From: Chryseobacterium sp. | GTDB lineage: Bacteria; Bacteroidota; Bacteroidia; Flavobacteriales; Weeksellaceae | DNA length: 64,000 nucleotides | Assembly: GCA_031286615.1 (NCBI GenBank) | Contig: JAITUA010000013.1 | Coordinates: 1-64,000, forward strand | Direction of reading: 5' to 3' | Shown here: positions 10,301-19,683 of the stretch, piece after piece | How positions within the stretch are numbered: the first letter of the stretch is position 1 | Layout: the number at the start of each line of letters is the position of its first letter | Translations under genes and position numbers: made by a program | The notes under the pieces: model-generated | Databases searched by the model: none | Seen by the model: the letters and a program-made list of their open reading frames with translations, nothing else | Told to the model about the DNA's origin: nothing

Positions 10301-10425
10301 TTTACGAACAGAAAGATCCATTGGTAATTTATAAGCAGGAATCTTTCCACTTATTCAGTGAAATGATCGACAAATTGAACAAAGAAATTATTTCTTTCTT
10401 ATATAAAGGAGAAATTCCAGCTTAA
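7351..10425 (+). CDS. secA: Preprotein translocase ATPase SecA
   Basis: A 1024-residue SecA, the ATPase that pushes unfolded proteins through SecYEG. The Walker A motif is MATGEGKT (about residues 193-200) and the Walker B motif is Asp301-Glu302-Val-Asp304. [12 protein letters not shown] and [14 protein letters not shown] in the second motor domain, and the late [12 protein letters not shown] segment of the helical scaffold, are all present. It is longer than the E. coli protein mostly through charged inserts near residues 50-95 and 330-470. It ends at FLYKGEIPA and lacks the C-terminal Cys-rich zinc tail (CxCGSGKKYK) that many SecA proteins use to bind SecB and lipids. The gene is single with its own terminator. 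Confidence 0.97.
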   Translation: MSFLNKVLKGFLGDKKAQDLKEVKKVVTKIKAVEPNIQQLSDDGLRQKTAEFKENIKSATSKITAQIEQIKEQIKNSTNVDEKEALFSKIESLKKESYEIEEKVLVQVLPEAFALIKETARRWAQNGEIRVTASDWDRELAEAGKDFVSIQGDTAVWKNSWDAAGTPVVWDMVHYDVQFIGGVILHSGKIAEMATGEGKTLVGTLPIYLNSLPERGVHVVTVNDYLAKRDSAWMGPLYQFHGMSIDCIDNHQPNSDGRRKAYNSDITYGTNNEFGFDYLRDNMVTSPSELVQRELNFAIVDEVDSVLVDDARTPLIISGPVPQGDRQEFDVLKPSIDRIVEVQKKTVSAIFNEAKKLIAAGNTKEGGFKLLQAYRGLPKNRQLIKFLSESGNRALLQKVEAQYMQDNNRDMPIVDKDLYFVIEEKNNQVDLTDKGVEYMSQGNSDANFFVLPDIGTEIAEVEAKNLSKEEEFEAKERLFADFAEKSERVHTMSQLLKAYTLFEKDDEYVVIDGEVKIVDEQTGRIMEGRRYSDGLHQAIEAKESVKIEAATQTFATITLQNYFRMYNKLAGMTGTAETEAGELWEIYKLDVVVIPTNRPILRNDKQDLVFKTNREKYNAVIEEVEKLTEAKRPVLVGTTSVEISQLLSKALQLRKIPHQVLNAKLHKKEAEIVAGAGQPGVVTIATNMAGRGTDIKLSKEVKDAGGLAIIGTERHDSRRVDRQLRGRAGRQGDPGSSQFYVSLEDNLMRLFGSERIAKMMDRMGHKEGEVIQHSMISKSIERAQKKVEENNFGTRKRLLEYDDVMNKQRDVIYKRRKNALFGDHLKYDITNMIFDVANSIVAKGKATGNYKDFEYEIIKTFTMESPVSQSDFNNKNVQDLTNILFNAAQEDYRMKLNLLKEKSFPIIENVYQNQGSMFKMIQVPFTDGHKTMTIVADLKEAYDTQCESLVNDFEKNITLSIIDENWKLHLREMDDLRRSSQGAVYEQKDPLVIYKQESFHLFSEMIDKLNKEIISFLYKGEIPA

Positions 10426-10447
10426 GAAAAATTTAATAATATCATCT

Positions 10448-10483
10448 AAAAACCGCTCTGGCATTGACCATAGCGGTTTTTTA
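10448..10483 (+). terminator. secA terminator
   Basis: AACCGCT (10451-10457) pairs with AGCGGTT (10472-10478), followed by a run of T. It lies 25 nt past the secA stop. Confidence 0.8.
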
Positions 10484-10550
10484 TTATTCAGTATATAACA
10501 TTTCATGATAAATATCAACTTTATTATTTATTTAGAACAGTTAAAAATAA

Positions 10551-10558
10551 TATATTTG
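10551..10558 (+). promoter_or_regulatory. Promoter of the iron-uptake cluster
   Basis: TATATTTG is a perfect -7 box 19 nt before the first ATG of the cluster at 10578. TTTAG at 10531-10535 is a weak -33 element. I see no clear Fur box. Confidence 0.65.
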
Positions 10559-10577
10559 CAAAAAATTTGACTGCTTC

Positions 10578-11705
10578 ATGAGGCTAAAAACTGCAAAACG
10601 CTGGTTTAATTGGCATAAATGGACGAGCCTTATCTGTACCGTTTTTCTGCTGTATCTCTGTATAACAGGGCTGCCGTTGATCTTCCATGAAGAAATAGAG
10701 CATCTTTTAGAAGATAATAAAGAGGCTGTAGCTAAGAACACTCAGAAATTAAGCTTGGACAAACTTGCGCAGATAGCCGAGTCAAAATATCCTGGAGAAA
10801 AGGTAAGATATGTTTTCTGGGACGAGAATGAAAAGAATAAAGTTCTTTTTGATGTTGTTGACAAGCCTAATGCCCCTTACGAAAAAAGTAAATATTTAGT
10901 TTTAAACGAATACACCGGAGAGGTTTTGGGAGCCCCAAAAACTGACGGGCTTATGAATATAATCCTCAAGCTTCATACAGATATGTTTCTCGGAATCCCG
11001 GGAAAACTTTTTTTAGGACTGATGGGAATACTTTTCATGATTTCCATTATCTCCGGAATTGTTTTATATGGACCTATCATGAAGAAATACGATTTCGGAA
11101 TGGTTCGTAAAAACAAATCAAAGAGACTTAAATGGCTGGATACTCACAATTTATTAGGAATTGCCATCACGGCATGGATGGTTGTGGTGGGATTTACAGG
11201 AATCATTAATACACTTTCTGATGTCATTGTAGGTCTTTGGCAGCAAGGTCAGCTAGCAGAAATGACAGCTCCTTACAAAAACCAAAAACCATTAACAGGC
11301 AATTTCAGTTCTCTGGAAGATGCTAAAAGGTCTGCAGAGAATACCATAAAAGACATGAAGGTCTCCGTAATTGCTTTTCCCGGGACAGATTTTACCAGTA
11401 AGCACCATTACGCAGTTTTTATGCGTGGCAATACAGAACTGACCTCAAAACTTTTAAAGCCCGTACTCATAGATGCCAAAACAGGAACCGTAACAGATTC
11501 CAGAGATATGCCATGGTATGTGAATGCCCTTTTTATTTCGGAACCTCTTCATTTTGGAAATTACGGAGGAATAATTCTGAAAATTGTATGGACGGTTTTT
11601 GATGTTTTTACCATCCTTGTTCTGATCACAGGTCTTTATTTGTGGATTGCAAGAAGAAAGGCAGAAAAACAGAAATTGAGATTATTAACCCCAAAAGAGA
11701 TTTAA
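10578..11705 (+). CDS. PepSY-associated TM protein 1 (siderophore reductase-like)
   Basis: A 375-residue inner-membrane protein of the PepSY_TM type. Four membrane segments are visible: about residues 17-38, 133-158, 190-212 and 339-363. Conserved His residues lie in FNWHKW, LHTDMF, DTHNLLG and EPLHFGNYGG, a pattern shared with PiuB/FoxB-like proteins that take part in reductive release of iron from siderophores and are thought to bind haem. It leads a seven-gene same-strand cluster with three TonB-dependent receptors, which supports a role in iron uptake. The next ATG begins one base after its stop codon. Confidence 0.85.
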   Translation: MRLKTAKRWFNWHKWTSLICTVFLLYLCITGLPLIFHEEIEHLLEDNKEAVAKNTQKLSLDKLAQIAESKYPGEKVRYVFWDENEKNKVLFDVVDKPNAPYEKSKYLVLNEYTGEVLGAPKTDGLMNIILKLHTDMFLGIPGKLFLGLMGILFMISIISGIVLYGPIMKKYDFGMVRKNKSKRLKWLDTHNLLGIAITAWMVVVGFTGIINTLSDVIVGLWQQGQLAEMTAPYKNQKPLTGNFSSLEDAKRSAENTIKDMKVSVIAFPGTDFTSKHHYAVFMRGNTELTSKLLKPVLIDAKTGTVTDSRDMPWYVNALFISEPLHFGNYGGIILKIVWTVFDVFTILVLITGLYLWIARRKAEKQKLRLLTPKEI

Positions 11706-11706
11706 A

Positions 11707-11871
11707 ATGAAAAGAACATTTTTAAAACTCTGGGGCATGCCCATCCTTTTGGCTCTTTTATCCATATTTGGATTAATTGCAGCTCTTCTTGGTGATGGTA
11801 TATGGGATATATTAGGATGGTTAACGCTTTCTTTCCCATTATTTTTGATTATTAAACACTATTATAAATAA
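11707..11871 (+). CDS. 54-aa membrane protein between PepSY and receptor genes
   Basis: A small ORF of 54 codons starting with ATG one base after the PepSY gene's stop and ending 9 bp before the receptor gene. The protein is hydrophobic with two likely short membrane segments (GMPILLALLSIFGLIAALLG and ILGWLTLSFPLFLII) and a basic end (KHYYK). Tight spacing on both sides is what makes it credible. I know similar two-helix proteins beside PepSY and TonB-receptor genes in related bacteria, but their role is unknown. It may assist the reductase. Confidence 0.75.
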   Translation: MKRTFLKLWGMPILLALLSIFGLIAALLGDGIWDILGWLTLSFPLFLIIKHYYK

Positions 11872-11880
11872 TCCTATCCA

Positions 11881-14088
11881 ATGAAAAAGATAATACTAAG
11901 TGTATCTATACTTTCAAGCGTAGTAGTTCTTGCACAGCAGAAAGATACTCTGAAAACGAAAAGCATTGATGAAGTAATCATCAACACTTATGTGAAAAAA
12001 GACAGTGAATACTCTAACAAAATGCCTTTGAAAGCAATAGAGGATCCACAAGTATATTCTTCCATTGACAAAGGAGTACTGGAAAACCAATTATTATTTA
12101 CTGTGGATGATGCTTTCAGAAATGTAGCGGGTGCACAGAAAATGTGGAGTGCTACAAACAGAGCTGGAGACGGGGGTATCTATATTAATTTAAGAGGTTT
12201 TGTGGCCGGAAACTCTATCAGAAATGGTATGGTGGCACCTATTACTACTTCTATGGATGCCATTAACGTAGAGAGAATTGAAGTTTTAAAAGGACCTTCT
12301 GCAACATTATTCGGAAGTAATGTAACTTCTTACGGAGGTGTTGTGAACAGAGTCACTAAAAAACCTTTTGAAACTTTTGCAGGCGCTGTTTCATTAGCAG
12401 GAGGAAGCTATAATTACTACAGAGTACAGGCAGATGTAAATGCACCTCTTACAAAAGATAAAAAATTATTATTTAGGTTAAATACTGCCTATACAAACCA
12501 GGGGACTTTCCAGAGAACCAACGCAAAGAATTCTTTCTATGCATTCACTCCATCCATTACTTACCGTCCTACAGATAATTTGGAGATCAATGCTGAACTG
12601 GAAATGTTTGAAACAAATTCATATCCTGAAACAGCTTTCTTCTTCTATGTTCCAAGTGCACAGCTTGGCGCAGATAGTATGGACAAACTGGAGAAATTTG
12701 GTTACAACTATAAGCAGTCTTATACAGGAGAAGGTCTTAAGACTATTGGTAGAGCCAGAAACTTCTTTGGACAAGTAAACTATAAGATTAATGAACATAT
12801 CAAATCATCTACGAATGTGAGCACTTCTTATTCTTATTCAGACGGATTTAACCCTTATTTCTATTTTGCTCCGAAAGGCATGGCAACTGGAATTCCTACG
12901 GATACAGAATTGGGAGTTGTAAGAGCTGATCAGTCAACCAAAGACAGCAAAAGAACTTATTTTCAGGTTCAGCAGAACTTTAATTTTGATTTCAATATCG
13001 GAAGCGTAAGAAACAGAACTGTTGCCGGTTTCGATTATATGAGACTTAATGACAACCAATATTTTATGTTCACCAATTTTGACTGGGTTCCTTTCACTGG
13101 TACAGACTATTCTAATATGAACGGACAGACATTGGGCGCTCTATATGACAATCTGAGAAATCAACCTGATTTTGAGAAAAATAATACCTATATAAGTGCT
13201 GGTAAAAAAGATACCTACAGTGGTTATATTTCGAACGTTATTACACCAATAGCTGGTCTTAATATTCTTACTTCATTACGATATGAAACGAATAACTACA
13301 GAGGTGGTCAGGTTGGACAAAATAAAACAGCTGAATACAAGCAGGGAGCATGGTCTCCAAAGTTTGGAGTTGTTTACCAAATTCTTCCTGAGAAATTATC
13401 TGTATTTGGAAATTATCAGAACAGCTTTACTGTAAATGGATATTATACCTCAGACAAGGCAGGAAATGTAACCCTTTCAACTCCTGAAAGAGCCAATCAG
13501 TTTGAAGGTGGTGTCAAAACAAACCTCATCAAAGGAAGAATTACAACAACTTTAAGTTATTATAATATCCAAGTAAAAAATACTCTTCTGAATACCGGTG
13601 AAATGACAGGAACAGGACAGGCTGTACAAAACCAGGCTGGTTTATTAAGAAGCCAGGGAGTAGAATTAGAGGCAAATGCGTATCTGATCAAAGGGTTCTC
13701 TGTAATCGCAGGAGTAAGCTACAACGATATGAAATATACGGAAGCGGATGAAACCGTAATCGGAAGAAGACCCGCTACAGCATCATCTCCATGGCTGGTT
13801 AACTTCAATGCAAGTTACCAATTCCTCGATGGAAAACTAAAAGGTCTTGGGTTTGGAGTTGGAGGAAACTATGCGAGCGATAACAAGATTGTGAACTCTA
13901 CAACCATGGGTACTTTCATCCTTCCAAAATATCTGGTACTGAATGCTAATGCATTTTATGACACAAAAAAATTCAGAATCGGAGTAAAAGTAGACAACTT
14001 TACCAACGAACACTACTGGAGCGGATATACTACAGCCAATGCTCAGGCACTAGCTAATGTATTAGGAAGTTTTACTTATAAATTTTAA
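11881..14088 (+). CDS. TonB-dependent siderophore receptor 1
   Basis: A 735-residue outer-membrane receptor. A signal peptide (about residues 1-18, ending VVLAQ) is followed by a possible TonB box (SIDEVIINTY), the plug domain with GPSATLFGSNVTSYGGVVNRVTKKP-type motif, and a 22-strand barrel ending in a C-terminal Phe (FTYKF). The plug segment and the ferrichrome/ferrioxamine-like layout point to an Fe-siderophore ligand. The exact ligand cannot be told. The N-terminus lacks the carboxypeptidase-regulatory domain of SusC proteins. It is followed 29 bp later by a second receptor, with no hairpin between. Confidence 0.88.
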   Translation: MKKIILSVSILSSVVVLAQQKDTLKTKSIDEVIINTYVKKDSEYSNKMPLKAIEDPQVYSSIDKGVLENQLLFTVDDAFRNVAGAQKMWSATNRAGDGGIYINLRGFVAGNSIRNGMVAPITTSMDAINVERIEVLKGPSATLFGSNVTSYGGVVNRVTKKPFETFAGAVSLAGGSYNYYRVQADVNAPLTKDKKLLFRLNTAYTNQGTFQRTNAKNSFYAFTPSITYRPTDNLEINAELEMFETNSYPETAFFFYVPSAQLGADSMDKLEKFGYNYKQSYTGEGLKTIGRARNFFGQVNYKINEHIKSSTNVSTSYSYSDGFNPYFYFAPKGMATGIPTDTELGVVRADQSTKDSKRTYFQVQQNFNFDFNIGSVRNRTVAGFDYMRLNDNQYFMFTNFDWVPFTGTDYSNMNGQTLGALYDNLRNQPDFEKNNTYISAGKKDTYSGYISNVITPIAGLNILTSLRYETNNYRGGQVGQNKTAEYKQGAWSPKFGVVYQILPEKLSVFGNYQNSFTVNGYYTSDKAGNVTLSTPERANQFEGGVKTNLIKGRITTTLSYYNIQVKNTLLNTGEMTGTGQAVQNQAGLLRSQGVELEANAYLIKGFSVIAGVSYNDMKYTEADETVIGRRPATASSPWLVNFNASYQFLDGKLKGLGFGVGGNYASDNKIVNSTTMGTFILPKYLVLNANAFYDTKKFRIGVKVDNFTNEHYWSGYTTANAQALANVLGSFTYKF

Positions 14089-14117
14089 CTGTTAAAATAA
14101 AATACTCCTCTTAAACA

Positions 14118-16277
14118 ATGAAGAGAATAACAATAGGAGCTGCATTATTAACATCTATGTTAAGTTTTGCACAGGAAAAAAAAGACACCATCAAATCCAA
14201 CGATATTGAAGAAGTAATTGTTAACGGAAGGTATTATCAGAAATATAAACTGAATGAAGTTTCTGGCTCACTAAGAATCCAGACGCCTATTCTTGAACTT
14301 CCACAAAATGTACAGTCTGTAAGTTCGCAGGTTCTTGCTGATCAGATTACATTGAACATGTCTGAAGGAATTGTCCGTAACGTAAGTGGAGCAAGAAAAG
14401 TAGAACACTGGGATAATGTGTATTCTAATGTATTCATGAGAGGAGCCAGTATTGCTACTTTCATGAATGGAATGAACGTATCTTCTACCTGGGGGCCTAT
14501 CAACCCTGATGCGTCTATTATTGACAGAATAGAGTTTGTAAAAGGACCTGCCGGATTCATGGGTTCTATGGGAGATCCTGCCGGGTTTTATAATGTTGTA
14601 ACAAAAAAACCTACCGGAAAATTTGCCAATAGTGTTCGTTTCACTACAGGAAGTTATAATCTTTTCAGAGGAGAAGCAGATCTTGACGGGGTTCTTGTGA
14701 AAGACGGAGTTTTAGATTACCGTATCAATTTGATGGGAAGCTCTAACAATTCATGGGTGGAAAATGATAAAACAAGTAAAATAATTGTTGCTCCATCTAT
14801 TACTTTCAGACCTACAAAGACAACTGTATTTACAGCACAGTACAACTATCAGTACTTAAAATTCAATCAACCGGGAGCTTACCTGATGTCTAACGACGGA
14901 TATGCTTCACTGAATGTACATACCAACTTTAATGATCCCAACTTCAAAAAAACTGAAGTAAAAGATCAAAGTTTATTCTTGAGCTTAGATCAGAAACTCT
15001 TCAAAGATTGGGTTTGGAGTACACAATATGCTTATATGGATCTGAATTATGACGGAGGTTCATGGTGGGGAACTTTTGACCCAGCGAATAAGAATGTTTT
15101 AAACAGAACATTAAGCAACTGGCAGGCAAAAGGGAAAAACCACATTTTCCAGACGTATGTAAGAGGAAAACTTAATACAGGAAATATTATTCATAAAATA
15201 ATTGCAGGGTTTGATTATGGAGACAGAAAGTATAATGCAGACTTTTCATCTTTTGCAGGTGGCCCATTCCCAATTGACATTTATAATGTGAATTATGGTG
15301 TAGACCCTACAAAGCTTCCTTCTTCTGACTTTTATACCTTAAACACCTCTGCCCCATTTTATAACGATCAGGGAGTAAAATATACCTCTTATTACGCTCA
15401 AGATCAGATTGAAATGTTTGATAATAAATTGAGATTAACATTAGCAGGAAGATATACAAGCGGTAAAACCTATTCTGCATATCCTAATCTGAGCCCGGGG
15501 ACACCTATTGTACCTGATACAGCTGGTGAGTTTACACCAAGAGTTGGAGTGAGTTATTCTATTAATGAAAACTTCTCGGCTTATGGGATCTATGACAAAA
15601 CTTTTACACCACAATCCGGAACCGGGATTAACCAAACTAAAATTACAGATCCTTTCAGAGGACAGAATATTGAATTTGGATTGAAAAAAGACTGGTTTGG
15701 AGGAAAATGGAACACTACTTTTGCCGTTTACGAAATCAGAAGACAAAATATTCTTGTAGCAGGAAATGCAAATGAAAACAATGGAGTTGCTTTTCAGGTT
15801 GCTACAGGTGAGCAAAGAGCAAGAGGTTTTGAAACCGATATTAAAGGAGAGATCATTAAAGGGCTGAACCTTATTATCAACTATGCTTACACTGATGCAA
15901 AAACCGTTAAAGACACAGATCCTGCAAGAATTGGAGTTCAGTCTCCCGGAAATGCGAAAAATGTTCAAAATACCTGGATAAACTATAGATTTGAAAATGG
16001 CCTTATAAAAGGTTTCGGAATTTCCGCTGGATATCAGTATCAGGGAGGAAGACAATCCTGGTATGGAGTAACTGCAACAAAAGATCAAAGTCTGCCGGAT
16101 TATTTTGATACCAACTTCGGGGTTTCCTATACTGCTAAAAAATTCGATGTTAACTTTATGTTGAATAACGTTCTTAACAAAAAACTTTATAGCGGATACA
16201 GAGGAGATGGAGGAGAATACGCATGGATCTATAATGCTCCGCGCAACTGGAGAGTATCAGTAGGATATAAATTTTAA
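14118..16277 (+). CDS. TonB-dependent siderophore receptor 2
   Basis: A 719-residue receptor with signal peptide (ending LSFAQ), TonB-box-like DIEEVIVNG, a plug with VKGPAGFMGSMGDPAGFYNVVTKKP features and a barrel ending VSVGYKF. The GDPAGFYN-type plug turn is typical of FhuE/FpvA-like ferri-siderophore receptors. It differs clearly from its upstream neighbour, so the two probably recognise different chelates. A long reverse-strand ORF inside this gene is only a shadow. A terminator-like hairpin follows right after the stop, before the second PepSY gene. Confidence 0.88.
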   Translation: MKRITIGAALLTSMLSFAQEKKDTIKSNDIEEVIVNGRYYQKYKLNEVSGSLRIQTPILELPQNVQSVSSQVLADQITLNMSEGIVRNVSGARKVEHWDNVYSNVFMRGASIATFMNGMNVSSTWGPINPDASIIDRIEFVKGPAGFMGSMGDPAGFYNVVTKKPTGKFANSVRFTTGSYNLFRGEADLDGVLVKDGVLDYRINLMGSSNNSWVENDKTSKIIVAPSITFRPTKTTVFTAQYNYQYLKFNQPGAYLMSNDGYASLNVHTNFNDPNFKKTEVKDQSLFLSLDQKLFKDWVWSTQYAYMDLNYDGGSWWGTFDPANKNVLNRTLSNWQAKGKNHIFQTYVRGKLNTGNIIHKIIAGFDYGDRKYNADFSSFAGGPFPIDIYNVNYGVDPTKLPSSDFYTLNTSAPFYNDQGVKYTSYYAQDQIEMFDNKLRLTLAGRYTSGKTYSAYPNLSPGTPIVPDTAGEFTPRVGVSYSINENFSAYGIYDKTFTPQSGTGINQTKITDPFRGQNIEFGLKKDWFGGKWNTTFAVYEIRRQNILVAGNANENNGVAFQVATGEQRARGFETDIKGEIIKGLNLIINYAYTDAKTVKDTDPARIGVQSPGNAKNVQNTWINYRFENGLIKGFGISAGYQYQGGRQSWYGVTATKDQSLPDYFDTNFGVSYTAKKFDVNFMLNNVLNKKLYSGYRGDGGEYAWIYNAPRNWRVSVGYKF

Positions 16278-16289
16278 AAAAAATCAAAG

Positions 16290-16316
16290 GTTAGCCCCTC
16301 ACGGGGTTAACTTTTT
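16290..16316 (+). terminator. Intra-cluster terminator or attenuator before PepSY 2
   Basis: GTTAGCCCC (16290-16298) pairs with GGGGTTAAC (16303-16311) around a 4-nt loop, then T5. It ends 3 nt before the ATG of the next gene. Being inside a same-strand cluster, it probably lowers read-through from the receptor gene into the reductase-like gene. Confidence 0.65.
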
Positions 16317-16319
16317 GCT

Positions 16320-17519
16320 ATGAAAAAGCATCACCATAAAAAGAAGGTTTCTTCAACAAAAAAATGGTCTGCCAAACTCCATCTGTGGTTTGGTCTGTCT
16401 GTTGGCATCATTGTATTTATAGTCGCTCTTTCGGGGACTTTATATATTTTTAAGGATGAAGTACAAAACAGTCTGCGCAAGGAAGCCATTTATGTAAAAA
16501 CAGAAGATCTCGGAAAAAAGGCACTATCACTTAATTTGCTTCGTGAAAAAGTATCGCTGGAACTTAACGAAAAACATCCGCTAAGTTCAGTAGAAATCCC
16601 TTTAGACAAAAGCAAATCCTACCGTTTTCTTTATTATGAAAAAAGTAAAAAAGGCTGGAATTATTTTCAGCAGGTTCTCATCAACAAACAGGCATATGTA
16701 AATCAGTACACCGGAGAAATCATTGCAGTGTATGATGAAAAATATGATGTATTTAATATTCTGAAGTATCTCCATTGGGGACTTCTGCTCAATTCCGAAT
16801 GGGGACCATTTACTGTAGGCATCCCGACCGTTCTTTTTATTATAATGCTGATTACGGGAATCATCTTATGGTGGCCCAAAAATAAAAATGCCAGAAAAGG
16901 ACGTTTTTGGTTCAATTGGGAAAATGTAAAAAACTGGAAACGTAAAAACTATGACCTTCACAATATATTAGGGTTTTATGCCTCATTCATTGCCTTAATA
17001 ATAAGTGTTACAGGGATCTATTTTGCTTATCCGTATGTGAAAAATACTTTTAACCTCGCCATATCCGGTTATTGGGAGGCGCCAAAAGAAAAAGAAATCA
17101 AGTCTCCGGATTCATTGATGGTAAAAAATGAAGCTGTTTTTGATTTGGCCGCAGCACAGACCGAAAAATTGTATGCAGGCTCATCCAGTTTCAGAATCAA
17201 TTTAAACGGAAAGAATAAGAAAGGTAAAGAACTGAAGAACCTTCCGGTTACCATTTACGGAAAGGACGGAAGATTCAGCGAAAGAAATCTGCTGACATTC
17301 GATAAATACTCAGGAAAACTACTGGCCAACAAACCTCATCAAAAACTGAGCAACGCCGAAAAATATGCCAATGCCAATTATGATATTCATACAGGATCTT
17401 ACTTCGGTCTGTTTGGAAAAATCATCTGGTTTATTGCCGGCCTCACGTGTACATCACTCCCAGTAACCGGGTTTCTGGTTTGGTGGGGAAAAAGAAAGAA
17501 AAAAGGAAAGAAAATATAA
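16320..17519 (+). CDS. PepSY-associated TM protein 2
   Basis: A 399-residue PepSY_TM protein with four membrane segments (about residues 24-46, 160-184, 220-242, 364-388). It starts with a His/Lys-rich leader (MKKHHHKKK) and has LHLWFGL, LHWGLLL, YDLHNILGFYAS and YDIHTGSYFGL, the His-bearing helices expected of this family. The domain layout matches the first PepSY protein, but sequence is closer to the third. Its stop codon shares one base with the start of the third receptor gene (TAATG), so the two are probably translationally coupled. Likely role: release of iron from the ligand taken up by that receptor. Confidence 0.85.
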   Translation: MKKHHHKKKVSSTKKWSAKLHLWFGLSVGIIVFIVALSGTLYIFKDEVQNSLRKEAIYVKTEDLGKKALSLNLLREKVSLELNEKHPLSSVEIPLDKSKSYRFLYYEKSKKGWNYFQQVLINKQAYVNQYTGEIIAVYDEKYDVFNILKYLHWGLLLNSEWGPFTVGIPTVLFIIMLITGIILWWPKNKNARKGRFWFNWENVKNWKRKNYDLHNILGFYASFIALIISVTGIYFAYPYVKNTFNLAISGYWEAPKEKEIKSPDSLMVKNEAVFDLAAAQTEKLYAGSSSFRINLNGKNKKGKELKNLPVTIYGKDGRFSERNLLTFDKYSGKLLANKPHQKLSNAEKYANANYDIHTGSYFGLFGKIIWFIAGLTCTSLPVTGFLVWWGKRKKKGKKI

Positions 17520-19633
17520 TGAAAAAAGCGCTTTTATCAGCTGCCTGCTTAGGAACTACTACCGTTTTTGCTCAGGTAAAAGATACTCTACAAACTAAAA
17601 ATGTGGACGAGGTTGTAATGACTGCCTCCAGAAAAAAGGAAAACATAAAAGAAGTTCCCAGCTCTATCACTGTGGTAGGAGAGAAGCAGATTCAGTCTCA
17701 ATTGACTGTTAATTCTGACATTACGAGCATCCTGCAGTATACAGTTCCCAGTTTAGGAACAAACTCTGGACAGACTTCCAATTCGGGACAGACTTTAAGA
17801 GGGCGCCAGGTTTTGGTTTTGATTGATGGGATTCCGCAGTCTACTCCACTTCGTAACGGAGCAAGAGATTTAAGGACTATTGATCCTTCAGCTATCGAAA
17901 GAATAGAAGTGATCAAAGGAGCTTCTTCCATCTATGGTAACGGAGCAGATGGAGGGATCATCAATTATATTACGAAAAGAAGCAAAACAGATAAAAAAAT
18001 TTCCGGGGTTTCACAGGTTGGTCTTACAGGACAGCCTTACGGAGGAACTTTAGGAGTAAGAGCCAGCCAGCTTTTAACCGGAAAGATCAATAAATTTGAC
18101 TATACCCTTTCATTAGCTTACGAAAGAACGGGATATACAAAAGATGGAGACGGTGTTTTGATAAGTCCTACTTACAGCATCGCCAAGATGGACAATTACA
18201 ACGGATTGCTTAAAATTGGTTATGATATCAACGAGAATCAAAGAATTGAAGCCTCTTATATTGGCTATTCTTCAAGATCAGACCTGAATGTAGGATTAAA
18301 AACAGGAAAATACGGTATCACTCCTACCATTGGTGAAGGAATAGGAAAAGGATTGGAAACAACACCTCAGGGAACCCCGAAAAACCATAACATCAGAGTA
18401 AGCTATGACAATAAGAACCTGTTTGCAGGAACTTCTTTAAATATTAATCTTTATTATCAGGATTTTAAAACCGTTTACGGATATAGTGATACGTTCTTCA
18501 ATGGTGGACAGTCGAATGTTATTTCTCATAAAAAAGGAGCAAGATTCAATTTTGATACTCAGCTTTGGAACTCAGCAAACTCTCAGGGAGAAATCATCTA
18601 CGGAGCGGATATTCTAAATGATGAGACCGTACAGAAGCTGGAAGACGGTCGTTTTTGGACCCCTAATATGAGCATGACCAATATTGCTCCTTTTGTATTG
18701 GCAAAAATTGACCTTTTCAAAAAATTTACTATCAAAGGTGGTCTTCGCTACGAAAATATCAAAGTGAATGTTGATGACTTCAATACACTTTCTACTCTTA
18801 AAAGTGACGGAACTTTCACCAAAAGTATTCCCGTAGCCGGAGGAAAATTAAGCTATAATGCATTGGTAGGAAATATTGGTGTACGTTATAATATTGAACC
18901 TTATATCAACCTTTTCGGAAGCTTTTCTCAAGCCTACTCTATCAATGAATTAGGAAGGATTCTAAGAACCTCAACTTCTGAAACAATCAATAGTCTGGAA
19001 ACTAAACCAATTATCGTTAACAACTATGAATTGGGCGCGACAGGACAGCTTTCCAGCTGGCTTAATTATGAACTGACTTCTTACGTGAGTACTTCCAAAC
19101 TTGGTGCATCATTCGTGCAGAGCCCGGACAGAGCACTGATGATTCAGAGATCTCCTGAAATTGTATACGGTGTTGAAGGTTTCTTACACTTCACTCCTGT
19201 AAAATGGATTCAGTTTGGTGGAAGCTACAGCTGGATGGAAGGAATTACTTCTGTAAAAGATGATGGTGATTATTCAGCAAAAATCAATAACAGCAGAATT
19301 TCTGCTCCTAAAGTCCTGGCTTATGTACAGGCGAGACCTGTTCCGGCTTTATCTGTTGGTCTTGATATGCTTCATTCTTTCCAGCAAAACAGATTCGAAC
19401 CTAATGCTAAAACAGGATTGTATGCTTATGGTGAAGGATATGTTCCAGAATATACTGTCTTTAATTTCAAATCAAGCTACGAAGTGAACAACAACTGGAG
19501 GGTATCATTAGGGGTTGAAAACCTTTTCAACAAAGTATACCAACCTGCCATTTCATGGTGGACAGCAAGAGACAGTGACTTCACGAATGCTCTTGGACTG
19601 AGAGGAACATTCATGATTGAATATAAATTTTAA
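17519..19633 (+). CDS. TonB-dependent receptor 3
   Basis: Starts at the ATG of the TAATG overlap, giving 704 residues. A longer reading frame upstream would run back through the end of the PepSY gene and would bury the signal peptide (ALLSAACLGTTTVFAQ), so I reject it. A TonB-box-like DEVVMTASRK, plug motif VIKGASSIYGNGADGGIINYITKRS-like, and a barrel ending in FMIEYKF are seen. The VVMTASR opening is typical of receptors for catecholate siderophores, haem or vitamin B12. Coupling to a PepSY gene favours an iron chelate. Confidence 0.88.
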   Translation: MKKALLSAACLGTTTVFAQVKDTLQTKNVDEVVMTASRKKENIKEVPSSITVVGEKQIQSQLTVNSDITSILQYTVPSLGTNSGQTSNSGQTLRGRQVLVLIDGIPQSTPLRNGARDLRTIDPSAIERIEVIKGASSIYGNGADGGIINYITKRSKTDKKISGVSQVGLTGQPYGGTLGVRASQLLTGKINKFDYTLSLAYERTGYTKDGDGVLISPTYSIAKMDNYNGLLKIGYDINENQRIEASYIGYSSRSDLNVGLKTGKYGITPTIGEGIGKGLETTPQGTPKNHNIRVSYDNKNLFAGTSLNINLYYQDFKTVYGYSDTFFNGGQSNVISHKKGARFNFDTQLWNSANSQGEIIYGADILNDETVQKLEDGRFWTPNMSMTNIAPFVLAKIDLFKKFTIKGGLRYENIKVNVDDFNTLSTLKSDGTFTKSIPVAGGKLSYNALVGNIGVRYNIEPYINLFGSFSQAYSINELGRILRTSTSETINSLETKPIIVNNYELGATGQLSSWLNYELTSYVSTSKLGASFVQSPDRALMIQRSPEIVYGVEGFLHFTPVKWIQFGGSYSWMEGITSVKDDGDYSAKINNSRISAPKVLAYVQARPVPALSVGLDMLHSFQQNRFEPNAKTGLYAYGEGYVPEYTVFNFKSSYEVNNNWRVSLGVENLFNKVYQPAISWWTARDSDFTNALGLRGTFMIEYKF

Positions 19634-19645
19634 TTAATCCAAATA

Positions 19646-19675
19646 AAAAGTAAAGCATATCTTTGCTTTACTTTT
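19646..19675 (+). terminator. Intra-cluster terminator or attenuator before PepSY 3
   Basis: AAAAGTAAAGCA (19646-19657) pairs perfectly with TGCTTTACTTTT (19664-19675) around a 6-nt loop. It lies 12 nt after the receptor stop and 8 nt before the ATG of the next PepSY gene. This is the same arrangement as at 16290. Confidence 0.65.
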
Positions 19676-19683
19676 AGTTGCAT

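Noticed and set aside
15441-16088. 215-codon reverse ORF inside receptor gene 2
   Set aside because: Cys- and Ser-rich product without motifs, fully opposite a clear receptor frame; a shadow ORF.
17447-17518. 24-residue extension of receptor 3
   Set aside because: It overlaps the end of the PepSY gene and buries a normal signal peptide; TAATG coupling gives a natural start.
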